Origin: Actinopolymorpha cephalotaxi | GTDB lineage: Bacteria; Actinomycetota; Actinomycetes; Propionibacteriales; Actinopolymorphaceae | Length of the DNA stretch: 64,000 nt | Direction of reading: 5' to 3' | NCBI RefSeq assembly: GCF_013408535.1 | Contig: NZ_JACBZA010000001.1 | Coordinates: 3,680,850 to 3,744,849, forward strand | Shown: positions 1 through 11,917 of the stretch, in pieces | How positions within the stretch are numbered: the stretch's first letter is position 1 | How the letters are laid out: every line of letters starts with the position of its first letter | The notes under the pieces: model-generated | The model's database searches: none | Seen by the model: only the letters and a program-made list of their open reading frames with translations | What the model was told of the DNA's origin: nothing | Position numbers and translations under genes: made by a program

Positions 1-1608
1 CGCCGCCTTGGCGGTCGCGTCGTCGGTGGCCCCGGCCGCCTGGTCGAGCAGTCCGGCGACCGTGGGGTCCTTGAACCGGCCGTAGTTCCAGAACGCCGGC
101 TGGCCGAGCTTGGCGACACCACGCTCGTCGAGCACGTCACGGAACCGCTGCCACGGCGTCGCCGCGCTGGTGGAGGCCACACCCCAGCAGGCCAGGTCGA
201 AGTCGCCCGCCTGGACCGAGGTGGTCACGTTGGGCGCCTGCGGGAACTTCGTGGTGATGTCGATGCCGGCCGCCTTGGCGTTTCCGGCCATGATGCGCAG
301 CGCGCTCTGCCAGTCGCTCCAGCCGGTGGGCGTCTGCGCCGTCCACGGGCCGAGCCGGGTGCCGTCGGGCAGGACGTAGATGCCGTCCGACCCCTTCTTG
401 GCCTTGAGTTCGCCCTCGAGAATCTTCTTGGACTGTTCGGGGTCGTACTTCCAGCCGTTGGTCGCCACCGCCTGCTTGTCGAAGTACTTCGACTCACCAC
501 CGGTGGGCAGGATGACACTGGAGCTCGCCGGCTGCGAATACCTCGACATGGCCTTGTCGGCGATGTCCTGGTAGTTGATGGCGAACGCCAGCGCCCGGCG
601 CACCGCGGGATTGTCCAGGCCCTTCTTGGTGGTGTTGATGACAAGCATCGGGATACCACCGGGCACGTGGTAGGGCTCCTTCTTGTACCACGTGGACACC
701 GCGAGTTTCTTGTCCTCCCACATCTTCCAGATCTGCGGGGTGAACTGCTGCATGACGTCGACACCGCCGCGCTGGAAGCGCAGGTCGCCGTCCTGGTTGC
801 CCTTGAAGATGGGGTGCACGATGTACTTCGGCTTCGGCGCGCCGCCGAACGCGGTCTTGCCCCAGTAGCTGTCCTGGCGGGTGAGGCTGATCTGCTGCTG
901 GTTGTAGGAGTCCACCTTGTAGGGCCCGGAGCCGACCGGCTTGGTGTTCTCGAACTGCCCCATCGGCTTGCCCTGCTTCTCCAGGGGCTCCCACACGTGC
1001 TTGGGAAGGATGTACGTCGACGCCAGGCTGTTCTTCACCATCGCGGGGTTGAACGGCTTCTTGCCGACGGTGACCTTGACCGTCTGCGGGTCGCTCGCCT
1101 CGATCTTGTCGACGTAGTCCCAGAACGACGCGTAGGAAAGCTCGCTGTGCCGCTTCGCCAGCTCGAAGGTGAACACCACGTCGTCGGCGGTGAGCGGTTT
1201 CCCGTCCTGCCACTTGGTTCCGTCCTGCAGCGGAACGACGATCGTGGTGTCGTCAGGCGTTTGCAGCTCTTTGCCCAACCCTGGTTCGAGTTTTCCGTTC
1301 AGCAGGTTGAACCGCACCAGCGTCTCGTAGACGAGCTGCATGTTGTTCTGCCCGCACGGCCAACCGGTGTTCTGCCCCAGCGGGTTGAACTGGGTGGGCG
1401 GTCCCCACTGGAAGCCGGCGATGAAAAGCGTCTCGCCCTGCTTTCCGGACCGGCCACCGCCCTTTCCTCCCCCGCCACCGCCGCCGGCGCCGCTTCCGCC
1501 CTGACCACAACCGGCCAACGTGCCGCCGACTCCCACAGCCGCGGCTGCCATCGCGGCGTTGAACAAGAACTGCCGGCGCGACGAGCGCCCGGCACCGAAT
1601 TCAGACAT
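1..1608 (-). CDS. ABC transporter substrate-binding lipoprotein, family 5 (peptide/nickel type), 3' end outside window
   Basis: Binds a solute, usually a peptide, sugar derivative or metal complex, outside the membrane and delivers it to an ABC importer. The frame is open from an ATG at 1608 to the window edge (536 codons, no stop), so the C-terminus is missing. The N-terminus has a twin-arginine motif (SSRRQFLF, residues 9-16), a hydrophobic stretch and a lipobox LAGC with Cys34, so it is probably Tat-exported and lipid-anchored. A Gly-rich linker follows. After it come family features such as DDVVFTFELAK, PYKVDSYN, LRFQRGGVDV and NPAVRRALAFAI. A sigma70-like promoter lies upstream. The permease and ATPase genes would be beyond the left edge. 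The family is clear; the substrate cannot be told. Confidence 0.9.
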   Translation of the reverse strand, partial: MSEFGAGRSSRRQFLFNAAMAAAAVGVGGTLAGCGQGGSGAGGGGGGGKGGGRSGKQGETLFIAGFQWGPPTQFNPLGQNTGWPCGQNNMQLVYETLVRFNLLNGKLEPGLGKELQTPDDTTIVVPLQDGTKWQDGKPLTADDVVFTFELAKRHSELSYASFWDYVDKIEASDPQTVKVTVGKKPFNPAMVKNSLASTYILPKHVWEPLEKQGKPMGQFENTKPVGSGPYKVDSYNQQQISLTRQDSYWGKTAFGGAPKPKYIVHPIFKGNQDGDLRFQRGGVDVMQQFTPQIWKMWEDKKLAVSTWYKKEPYHVPGGIPMLVINTTKKGLDNPAVRRALAFAINYQDIADKAMSRYSQPASSSVILPTGGESKYFDKQAVATNGWKYDPEQSKKILEGELKAKKGSDGIYVLPDGTRLGPWTAQTPTGWSDWQSALRIMAGNAKAAGIDITTKFPQAPNVTTSVQAGDFDLACWGVASTSAATPWQRFRDVLDERGVAKLGQPAFWNYGRFKDPTVAGLLDQAAGATDDATAKAA

Positions 1609-1772
1609 CGCTTGAATCCCTTCCCGCACGGGAAAACCGGGTCCCTCGCGCAGTCAGCGGGTGACGTGTGCCCAGCAGGCTACGGCCAAGCGGGTACCGG
1701 CACCAGATGGAAACGGCAACGAAATGGTTCTGTTGCGTTCGCGGGAAAGACTCAGCAGCGCTGTCTTCGACC

Positions 1773-1801
1773 GGTATCGGATACAAATAGCGACCAGTCA
1801 A
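1773..1801 (-). promoter_or_regulatory. Candidate sigma70-type promoter of the solute-binding lipoprotein gene
   Basis: On the minus strand TTGACT (1801-1796) is followed, after 17 bases, by GATACC (1778-1773). It lies about 165 bases upstream of the ATG at 1608, in a stretch that is A+T-richer than its surroundings. The spacing fits a housekeeping promoter; the -10 is a weak match. A broken dyad GCAAC...GTTGC lies just downstream at about 1714-1734. Confidence 0.4.
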
Positions 1802-1898
1802 TCGCAATTTGTGGACAATGGCCGATGGCGGCCGGGTTTCACTTCGAAAAGTGAACGCAGAAAGCGTTTCGATAAATCGCCACCCGACCGGCCGCCGC

Positions 1899-3287
1899 TC
1901 AGGCGCTGAGCACCTTTCCGGGGTTGAGAATTCCGGCCGGGTCGAAGAGCCGTTTCAGGTCGCGGTGCACGCGCTCCCCGACCGGCCCGAGCTCACGGGC
2001 CAGCCAGTCGCGCTTCAGCACTCCGATGCCGTGCTCGCCGGTCACCGTGCCGCCCATCTCCAGGCCGATCCGCATGATCTCGTCGAACGCCCAGTTGGCG
2101 CGGCGCACCTGGTCGGCGTCGGACTCGTCGAAGATCACGCTGGGGTGCAGGTTGCCGTCACCGGCATGGCCCACGGTGGCGATGGTGAGGTCGGCCTCGG
2201 CGGCCACCTTCTCCACCCGGTGGATGTAGTCGGCCAGCCGGGTCAGCGGAACGCACACGTCGTCGGTCAGCCCGGTGCCCAGCGCCTCCAGGGCGTAGTG
2301 GGAGTTGCGGCGCGCGGCCAGTAGCAGCTCCCCCTCCGCCAGGTCGTCCGCCTCCACCACGTCGAAGCCGCCGGCCTCGGTGAAGATCGCGGAGATGGCG
2401 CCGATGTCGGCCACGGCCCGGTCGGGGTCGGCGTCGGACTGCGCGATCAGCATCGCGGCGGCGTTGTCGGGCATACCCATGTTGAGGTGGTCGTTACAGG
2501 CCCGCAGCGACGTCTGGTCCATGAACTCCAGCAGGCTCGGCACCAGCCCCGCGGCGACCACCCGGGCCACCGCGTCACCGGCCTGCGCGACCGTGGGGAA
2601 CAGGCCCGCCACGGTGCGGGGCTCCCGCCCGGTCGGCCGCAGCGCCAGCGTCACCTCGGTGACGACGCCGAGCGTGCCCTCCGAGCCCACGAACAGCCGG
2701 GTGAGGTCGTAGCCCGCCACGCCCTTGGCGGTCCGGCGTCCGGTGCGCAGCACCTCGCCGTCGGCGAGCACCACCTCCAGGCCGCGGACGAAGTCGGCGG
2801 TGACGCCGTACTTCACACAGCACAGCCCGCCGGCGTTGGTGGCCACGTTGCCGCCGAGGGTGGAGATCTCCCAGCTGGACGGGTCGGGCGGGTAGAACAG
2901 CCCGTGTTCGGCGACCGCCGCCGACAGGGTGGAGTTGAGAACGCCGGGCTCGACCACCGCGATCCGGTTCGGCGCGTCGATCTCGCGGATCGCGGCCATC
3001 TTCTCCAACGACAACACCACGCAGCCGTCGATCGCGTTGGCACCGCCGGACAGCCCGGTGCGCGACCCCTGGGGCACGACCGGGACGCCGAGACGGGACG
3101 CGACCCGCAGGACGTGCTGCACGTGCTCGGTGGACCGTGCGAGCACGACGGCCGCGGGTGTGCCGTACGGGCAGAACGTCGCCATGTCGTGCTGGTAGGA
3201 CGTCAGCCGGTCCGGGTCGGTGACCACCGCCTCGCCGGGAAGCTCGGCCCGCAGGGCGGTGATCAGGTCATCAGAGGTTTCCGCCAT
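1899..3287 (-). CDS. FAD-linked oxidase, GlcD/D-lactate dehydrogenase-like
   Basis: Oxidises a 2-hydroxy acid (glycolate, D-lactate or similar) with FAD. It is 462 aa, the usual size for the GlcD/DLD family. An FAD_binding_4 (PCMH) domain covers roughly residues 40-180, with PQGSRTGLSGGA and STLGGNVATNAGGL lining the FAD pocket; an FAD-oxidase C domain follows, with GHAGDGNLHP and TGEHGIG near the C-terminus. It starts 22 bases after the stop of hppD on the same strand, so the two are probably co-transcribed. That hints at a hydroxyacid linked to aromatic amino-acid breakdown, but the family is too broad to name a substrate. D-2-hydroxyglutarate or 4-hydroxyphenyllactate are alternatives. Confidence 0.88.
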   Translation of the reverse strand: MAETSDDLITALRAELPGEAVVTDPDRLTSYQHDMATFCPYGTPAAVVLARSTEHVQHVLRVASRLGVPVVPQGSRTGLSGGANAIDGCVVLSLEKMAAIREIDAPNRIAVVEPGVLNSTLSAAVAEHGLFYPPDPSSWEISTLGGNVATNAGGLCCVKYGVTADFVRGLEVVLADGEVLRTGRRTAKGVAGYDLTRLFVGSEGTLGVVTEVTLALRPTGREPRTVAGLFPTVAQAGDAVARVVAAGLVPSLLEFMDQTSLRACNDHLNMGMPDNAAAMLIAQSDADPDRAVADIGAISAIFTEAGGFDVVEADDLAEGELLLAARRNSHYALEALGTGLTDDVCVPLTRLADYIHRVEKVAAEADLTIATVGHAGDGNLHPSVIFDESDADQVRRANWAFDEIMRIGLEMGGTVTGEHGIGVLKRDWLARELGPVGERVHRDLKRLFDPAGILNPGKVLSA

Positions 3288-3309
3288 GCCCCTACGGTAG
3301 GCCGAGCGG

Positions 3310-5257
<1,948 letters not shown>

Positions 5258-5281
5258 GTACTCGGCCCGGGCCGGCGGAAC

Positions 5282-7150
5282 TCAGGACCGCTTGACCGCC
5301 CAGTCCCGGACCGTGTCGATGCGGGCCTGGAGCTGTTCGGCGGTGGCCTGCACCGCCAGCGGGCCGCCGCACACCCGGCGCAGCTCGGCGTGCACGGCGC
5401 CGTGCGGCTGGCCGGTCCGGTGGTGCCAGGCGGCGACCAGGCCGTTGAGCTCCCGGCGCAGCACCCCCAGCCGCTGGTACGTCGCACCGTCCGGTGCTCC
5501 GGAGCCGCCCGCGGACTCCTCCGCGACCGGCGGCGGCACCGAACCGACAGCCCCGGACGAGGACGCCGAGGAAGCCGAGCCGGCCCTGGTCGCCGACGTC
5601 GGCGCGTCGGAGTCGTTGCCCGTACGCCGCCGGCGCAGCAGCTCACGCATCTGGTCGGGTTCGAGCAGGCCGGGGATGCCGAGGAACTCCGTCTCGTCCT
5701 CGCCCAGCTCACCGCCGAACTCGTTGCCGTCGTACACCAGCCGGTCGAACGCCGCCTCCGACCCGATCGCCTGGTAGCGCTGGTCCTCGAGCATGTCGGC
5801 GCCGGTCTCGCCGCGGGCCGCCTCGGCCAGCAGGTCCTCCTCCGCGGCGAAGATGTCGTCCTCGTCCTTGACCGCCCGGCCCAGCGCGTGGTCGCGCAGA
5901 ACCTCCATCTCCGCGGCGTACTGCAGCAGGATCGGCACCGTCGGCAGGAACAGCGACGCGGTCTCGCCCCGCCGCCGGGCCCGGACGAAACGTCCCACCG
6001 CCTGGGCGAAGAACAACGGCGTCTGGGTGGCGGTGGCGTACACCCCGACCGCCAGCCGGGGCACGTCGACGCCCTCGCTCACCATCCGGACGGCGACCAT
6101 CCAGCGGCTGTCGTTCTCGGCGAACTGCCCGATCCGCTTGCTCGCCGTGGATTCGTCGGACAGGACGACGGTGGGCTTCTCACCGGAGACCTGGCCGAGG
6201 ATCTTGGCGTACGCGCGGGCGGTCTCCTGGTCGGTGGCGATCACCAGGCCACCGGCGTCGGGTACGTGCCGGCGCACCTCGGTGAGCCGGGTGTCCGCGG
6301 CCCGCAGGACGGTCTGGATCCAGTCGCCGGCCGGGTCCAGCGCGGTCCGCCACGCCTGGGCCGCCAGGTCCTTGGTGAGCGGGGTGCCGAGTCGTACGTG
6401 CATCTCGTCGCCGGCGCTGGTGCGCCAGCGCATGTCACCGGAGTACGCCAGGAACAGCACCGGCCGGACCACGCCGTCGGCCAGGGCGCGGCCGTAGCCG
6501 TAGCCGTAGTCGGCCTCGCTGCGCGGGACGCCCTCGGTGTCCGGTGCGTAGGTGACGAACGGGATGGGGTTGGTGTCGCTGCGAAACGGCGTACCGGTGA
6601 GCGACAGGCGCCGGGTGGCCGGCTCGAACGCCTCGCGGACCGACTCCCCCCAGGTGAGCGCGTCGCCCGCGTGGTGGATCTCGTCCAGGATCACCATCGT
6701 CTTGAACCGCTCGCAGCGCACCCGCAGCGCCTGGGTCGCCGCCGCCACCCCGGCGTAGGTGACCACGACACCGTGGAAGTCCCGGCTGGTGCGCCCGCCG
6801 CGACCGGCGAACGCCGGGTCCAGGGCGATGTCGCCGCGGGCGGCCGCGTCGGCCCACTGGCGCTTGAGGTGGTCGGTCGGGGTGACCACGATGACCTTCT
6901 CCACGACCCGCCGGGCGAGCAGGTCCGCGGCGATCGTGAGGGCGAACGCCGTCTTGCCCGCTCCCGGGGTCGCGACCGCGAGGTAGTCACGCGGATGGCG
7001 GGCGTTGTAGGCGTCGAACGCCTCCTGCTGCCAGGCGCGCAGCCGGCCCCAGGGTCCGACGGTGCTGGCGGCTCCGGCGCCGGCCACTCCGGGGTTTCCG
7101 GTGCCGGGGGCTACGTGACGGGTGTCGGTCGTCGAGGCGGGCGTGCTCAC
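5282..7150 (-). CDS. Superfamily 2 DEAD/DEAH-box helicase (SSL2/COG1061-like)
   Basis: ATP-driven nucleic-acid helicase or translocase. From the GTG at 7150 (GGAAGGGAAG just upstream) it is 622 aa. Motif I ATPGAGKT is at residues 60-67, motif II DEIH at 156-159, motif III LTGTPFR at 184-190, motif V SEGVDVPR at 358-365 and motif VI QAVGRFVR at 383-390, so both RecA-like lobes are complete. Residues after about 410 form an acidic then Ser/Gly/Ala-rich tail with no recognised domain, ending in a short helical region. Similar proteins are widespread single genes in actinomycetes, with no assigned cellular role that I know of. No nuclease or methylase neighbour suggests a restriction system. It is convergent with the Lrp/AsnC gene. 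Confidence 0.88.
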   Translation of the reverse strand: MSTPASTTDTRHVAPGTGNPGVAGAGAASTVGPWGRLRAWQQEAFDAYNARHPRDYLAVATPGAGKTAFALTIAADLLARRVVEKVIVVTPTDHLKRQWADAAARGDIALDPAFAGRGGRTSRDFHGVVVTYAGVAAATQALRVRCERFKTMVILDEIHHAGDALTWGESVREAFEPATRRLSLTGTPFRSDTNPIPFVTYAPDTEGVPRSEADYGYGYGRALADGVVRPVLFLAYSGDMRWRTSAGDEMHVRLGTPLTKDLAAQAWRTALDPAGDWIQTVLRAADTRLTEVRRHVPDAGGLVIATDQETARAYAKILGQVSGEKPTVVLSDESTASKRIGQFAENDSRWMVAVRMVSEGVDVPRLAVGVYATATQTPLFFAQAVGRFVRARRRGETASLFLPTVPILLQYAAEMEVLRDHALGRAVKDEDDIFAAEEDLLAEAARGETGADMLEDQRYQAIGSEAAFDRLVYDGNEFGGELGEDETEFLGIPGLLEPDQMRELLRRRRTGNDSDAPTSATRAGSASSASSSGAVGSVPPPVAEESAGGSGAPDGATYQRLGVLRRELNGLVAAWHHRTGQPHGAVHAELRRVCGGPLAVQATAEQLQARIDTVRDWAVKRS

Positions 7151-7504
7151 ATCTTCCCTTCCGCATGGACGAACTCCGACCCGCGACATTAGCTTGATCG
7201 CCGGTCGTTTCGGGTCAGGCCCACACGCATCGGGACAACGGCCCAGGTGATAGGACGAACGGCGTGTCGCGACAGCCCGATCGTCCCGGTTTCGACGGGT
7301 AGGGCGGCCTTCTCCCGTTATCGAACGGTCACCGAACCGTGAGCGTGTCTCCCACCCAGGCTTGACCAATCCGTAACCATCGGCAAACTCCAAGTGGGGA
7401 ATATCGACCGCAGCGCCAGGTGCCGGTACGCCTCGTCATCGGGGCGCGCGCCGGCACCGTCGGCAGGGTCGGACAGGGTCGAACGGGGTCGAAGAGGAGC
7501 AGCG
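7151..7504. other. Divergent intergenic region between helicase and small-protein genes
   Basis: About 354 bases without a credible gene; it must hold the promoters of the helicase (minus) and of the small protein at 7505 (plus). TTGACC at about 7362 could be a -35 for the plus strand, but no convincing -10 follows. Open frames here have no family features. Confidence 0.5.
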
Positions 7505-7828
7505 ATGGTCGATGGCGGCGGGTCCACTCCGGACGGTCGGCAGGTTCCGATTCCCCAGCGAGGCCTGGTGGAAACCGCCCGCAGGTTCGTCGGCCAGGTG
7601 GCCTCCCGGGTGCCCGGCCTGGACGCCGACCTCGGGCAGCGCAACGCCTGGGAGGCGGTGTGCGCAGATCTCCAGCGCCGCCAGCAGTGGAACGACGTCG
7701 TCGAACTCGCCGTGAACGCCGGTCGGGCGAGGCGCCGGCACACGCCGCCCCCGCAACGCTCGGCTCCCCAGTCGGCCGGCACGCCGTCCTCCGCCCGGGC
7801 AGCCACCCGCGCGCCCGACCAGCCGTAG
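7505..7828 (+). CDS. Small hypothetical protein with RNAWEAVCAD motif (paralog A)
   Basis: Function unknown. 107 aa from the ATG at 7505, supported by GAGGAG 5 bases upstream (7494-7499); the longer frame back to 7394 has no ribosome site. Residues about 16-65 look like a short helical domain (ETARRFVGQVASR ... LGQRNAWEAVCADLQRRQQW); the Arg/Pro/Ala-rich tail is probably disordered. The core RNAWEAVCAD..RR.QW recurs in the separate small protein at 8030-8230, so the two are probably tandem paralogs. No membrane segment, signal peptide or metal site is visible. Short DNA- or protein-binding role is possible but not shown. Confidence 0.65.
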   Translation: MVDGGGSTPDGRQVPIPQRGLVETARRFVGQVASRVPGLDADLGQRNAWEAVCADLQRRQQWNDVVELAVNAGRARRRHTPPPQRSAPQSAGTPSSARAATRAPDQP

Positions 7829-7865
7829 CGACGGAGCGTCCGTCGTAGCGACGGAGCGTCGTAGC
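7824..7865. repeat. 20-base-period direct repeat at the 3' end of paralog A
   Basis: The 17-mer CGTAGCGACGGAGCGTC occurs at 7824-7840 and 7844-7860, with a third partial copy (CGTAGCG) from 7859. It starts at the stop codon of the upstream gene. Within it GACGG...CCGTC can pair, so a role in transcript ending is possible. Confidence 0.6.
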
Positions 7866-8029
7866 GCCGGGAGGCGGGCGCACCGGTCATCCGGTGAAGC
7901 CCGACAACCGTCGACCGGCATTGACCTGCCGGCAACCAGCACGCAACACGGCCCGCGCATCCTCATGGGGAGAACACCCCGGATCCGCGTCCGGCGGCCG
8001 CCCGCCGGCCGGAGCAGCGAGGAGCCAGC

Positions 8030-8230
8030 ATGAGCAGCCGGGCACCGTCCCCCGATTCGGTCGCGGCGTACGCGCAGCCCGGTCCGCCTCCCCTGGTGCG
8101 GGGAGCACGGTCGGTGGTGGTCCGGCTCGCCGCACTGCTCGCGGCCGACGCCGGCATCGCCAGACGGAACGCCTGGGAGGCGGTCTGCGCCGACCGGGAA
8201 CGCCGTCGCCAGTGGTCCGAAGCCAGCTGA
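8030..8230 (+). CDS. Small hypothetical protein with RNAWEAVCAD motif (paralog B)
   Basis: Function unknown. 66 aa from the ATG at 8030 with GAGGAG/GGAG just upstream. A Pro/Ser-rich N-terminus is followed by one amphipathic helix (VVVRLAALLAADAGI) and the core RRNAWEAVCADRERRRQW, which ends only four residues before the stop. The same core occurs in the 107-aa protein at 7505-7828, on the same strand 201 bases upstream. Shared words at similar depth and good ribosome sites in both argue that they are real genes. It converges on the DUF3039 gene. Confidence 0.62.
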   Translation: MSSRAPSPDSVAAYAQPGPPPLVRGARSVVVRLAALLAADAGIARRNAWEAVCADRERRRQWSEAS

Positions 8231-8277
8231 GAACAGCAGGCGTAGACCACCCAGCCGGTCGCGGACGGGTCAGCGGA

Positions 8278-8550
8278 TCAGTCGTTGCCCTCGCCGTCAC
8301 CGCCGCCGGGCGGGAGACCTTCCCAGATCTCCTTGCACTCCGGGCAGACGGGGAACCTCTCCGGGTCGCGGCTGGGCACCCAGACCTTGCCGCACAGCGC
8401 GATCACGGCCGTGCCCGTGACCATGGCCTCGACAAGCTTCTCCTTGGGGACGTAATGGGAGAACCGCTCGTGATCGCCGTCGTCGCCGTGGGAGGGCACC
8501 GTGCGGGTGTCCTCGACGGTCTGCGCACCGGGGCTGAGTTGCGTACTCAC
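8278..8550 (-). CDS. DUF3039 domain protein
   Basis: Conserved actinobacterial protein of unknown function, 90 aa. The family core is plain: ERFSHYVPKEKLVEAMVTG, then ALCGKVWVPSRDPERFPVCPECKEIWEGL. The cysteine in LCGK with the CPEC pair looks like a small zinc-binding ribbon. The acidic Gly-rich tail is variable. It lies 51 bases downstream of the YqgE gene on the same strand and could be the last gene of that transcript. No enzyme activity can be inferred. Confidence 0.9.
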   Translation of the reverse strand: MSTQLSPGAQTVEDTRTVPSHGDDGDHERFSHYVPKEKLVEAMVTGTAVIALCGKVWVPSRDPERFPVCPECKEIWEGLPPGGGDGEGND

Positions 8551-8601
8551 TCGGCGAAGTCTAGACGTTCACCCACCCCGGGCACACGGCCCGGCGGCCG
8601 G

Positions 8602-9165
8602 TCAGTTCAGGGACGGGTCCTCGGGGAACGTCGCCACCAGGGCGAGCTCGTCCGGTTGCCGGCGCAGCACCCGCCGCCACAGCCCTTCGGGGTCGGTGGT
8701 GAACGCATCGCCCGGCTCGGCGTCCACGACGTACCACCCGCCCTCCTTGACCTCGGTCTCCAGCTGACCGGGTGACCATCCCGCGTACCCGGCGAACATC
8801 CGCATGCTGCGAACCCCGCCGGCCAGCAGCTCCGGAGGGGTGTCCAGGTCGACCAGGCCGAGGTGCCCGTGCAGCCGCCGCCACCCGAGGGGCTCGGCCT
8901 CGCCGTCGGCGGGCACCTCCGCCAGCGCCAGCGCGGAGTCGGTGGCCACCGGACCGCCGTGGAAGAGCACGTCCGGCGGGCAGACCAGGTCGTTCCATTG
9001 GGCGAGTACGGAGGTGACGGGCAGCTCGCTGGGCCGGTTGACCAGCACCCCGAGCGCGCCGTCGTGGTCGTGGTCGAGGACCAGGACGACACCACGGGCA
9101 AAGTTGGAGTCGGTCAGCGCGGGCGTCGCGACCAGCAACTGCCCGGTGTAGTAGTCCCCGCTCAT
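8602..9165 (-). CDS. YqgE/AlgH family protein (UPF0301)
   Basis: 187 aa, full length for the family. Diagnostic features are GQLLVATPALTDSNFARGVVLVLDHD at the N-terminus, the GALGVLVNRPS loop, HGGPV and the RMFAGYAGWSPGQLE segment. The family is structurally known but has no firm biochemical role; the AlgH name comes from alginate regulation in Pseudomonas and should not be carried over. The start at 9165 lies 4 bases after the VanZ stop, so it is probably translationally coupled and part of the malic enzyme-vanZ-yqgE transcript. Confidence 0.92.
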   Translation of the reverse strand: MSGDYYTGQLLVATPALTDSNFARGVVLVLDHDHDGALGVLVNRPSELPVTSVLAQWNDLVCPPDVLFHGGPVATDSALALAEVPADGEAEPLGWRRLHGHLGLVDLDTPPELLAGGVRSMRMFAGYAGWSPGQLETEVKEGGWYVVDAEPGDAFTTDPEGLWRRVLRRQPDELALVATFPEDPSLN

Positions 9166-9169
9166 GTCC

Positions 9170-9609
9170 TCATGATCCCGCGTCCGGTGCCGTCGTACGA
9201 GCGTCTCCGCCGTCCCGGGCCGACAGATCCTCCCCGGCAGCCCGATCCTTCCTGACTGCGAAGTGGCGGCCGGCGGCGGCGAGGGCCAGGCCGGCCGTGA
9301 CCCCGGCCAGATCGGCGAGTACGTCGAACGGGTCGCCCTCCCGGTGAGCCATCAGGGTGCCCTGGACGATCTCGCTGCTAACCGCGTGCAGGGCGAGGAT
9401 CCCGGCCAGCCAGCGCACCGGAACGCCCACCATGGCGCCGGTGAACGCCACCGAGGCAAAGGTCGCGAAATGCGCCACCTTGTCGGCATAGGCGAACGTC
9501 AGGTCCGGGCCGGGCTCGCTGGGTGCGTACAGCCCGTACAGGTTGAGCACACACGCCAGCGCGAACGCCACCCACCACGCCGCGCCGGCCACCCCCGTGA
9601 GCCGGCGCA

Positions 9610-9610
<1 letters not shown>
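9170..9610 (-). CDS. VanZ-like membrane protein
   Basis: 146 aa with about four membrane segments: TGVAGAAWWVAFALACVLNL, a segment around HFATFASVAFTGAMVG, VRWLAGILALHAVSSEIVQ, and DLAGVTAGLALAAAG. The pattern YADKVAHFATFASVAF and SSEIVQGTLMAHREGDPFDVLADLAG is the VanZ/phosphotransbutyrylase-like signature. VanZ of enterococci gives low teicoplanin resistance; most homologues, including this one, have no proven role. Its ATG (9610) shares one base with the TGA of the malic enzyme gene (TGATG), so it is translated by coupling. An Asp/Arg-rich cytoplasmic tail follows the last segment. Confidence 0.85.
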
Positions 9611-11004
<1,394 letters not shown>

Positions 11005-11128
11005 GTCCGCTCCTCATGATCACGAAATGCCATCCGGACGTCACTGTCCAGATATGGCCGATCGTCTTACCTTAGGCCCGGATGGCGGCCGGGCACACGG
11101 CGAGGGCGGTTCGGTTCCAGGGCAGAAC

Positions 11129-11917
11129 CTAGGCGTCGCGTTTGTGGAACAGCGCCGTCGCCGCGCCGAGTACGAGAGCGACCCAGGCGGTGAACGTGAG
11201 GCTGCTGACCAGGCGGGTCGGCAGGTCGGAGTTCCGCGGCCTGTCGGCGCCGAGGTCGCTCACGGTCTGGGACATGGCGTTCCCGGCCGTGAACGGCAGA
11301 TAGTGCACGTACTCCCGGACGGACTCCAGCGCGGGGATCATGGTGAGCGCGGTGAGCAGCGGCTCCACCACCAGCGGGACGACGAAGATCAGCACCATCG
11401 CCGCCGGCAGGCTGCGCAGCAGGCCGCCCAGGCCGAGGCCGAGCAGCCCCCACAGCACGACGAAGCCGAGGTAGCCGCCCAGTGCCGGGCCGACCGGCGC
11501 GTCGAACAGCGGCAGCGACTGGCCCGACAGCACCCGGGCCACTCCCCAGTTCAGGCCCACGCTGACCACGGCCACCACCAGCGACCAGCCGATCAGCACC
11601 GCGGCCTTGGCCAGGACCAGCGAACCACGCCGGGGCACCGCGGTGAGCGTGGGCAGGATCGTCCCGTGGCGGTACTCGTGACCGAACGCGAAGACCCCGA
11701 TGATCCCCATGAAGACCGCCGTGAAGGGCAGCGGGCTGAACGCCGACCCGCCGGTGAGGATCACTCCGGCCATCTGGTCGCTGATCGGGTTCTCCCGTGA
11801 GAAGTACCCGATCAGGCCGGCGACGGCGGCGCTCAGCACCAGGGCGAGCGCGGTGAGCCAGTAGGTGGAGCGGATGGTGCGGATCCGGATCCACTCGAAC
11901 CGCAGGGCGTCGATCAT
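11129..11917 (-). CDS. ABC-2 type transporter permease
   Basis: 262 aa with six predicted membrane segments, beginning LTALALVLSAAVAGLIGYF after a short cytoplasmic helix (MIDALRFEWIRIRTIRSTYW). FGHEYRHGTILPTLTAVPRRG is the typical ABC-2 loop after segment 2. It is the membrane partner of the ATPase encoded just upstream: its ATG (11917) overlaps the ATPase stop by four bases (ATGA). Together they make a two-gene exporter of the kind used for antibiotics, lipids or peptides. The cargo is not indicated by neighbours. Confidence 0.9.
   Translation of the reverse strand: MIDALRFEWIRIRTIRSTYWLTALALVLSAAVAGLIGYFSRENPISDQMAGVILTGGSAFSPLPFTAVFMGIIGVFAFGHEYRHGTILPTLTAVPRRGSLVLAKAAVLIGWSLVVAVVSVGLNWGVARVLSGQSLPLFDAPVGPALGGYLGFVVLWGLLGLGLGGLLRSLPAAMVLIFVVPLVVEPLLTALTMIPALESVREYVHYLPFTAGNAMSQTVSDLGADRPRNSDLPTRLVSSLTFTAWVALVLGAATALFHKRDA

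Noticed and set aside
5282-8550. Helicase plus small paralogs plus DUF3039 as a defence island
   Set aside because: No nuclease, methylase, toxin or phage-related gene; the helicase and DUF3039 are general actinobacterial core genes and the genes are on different strands.
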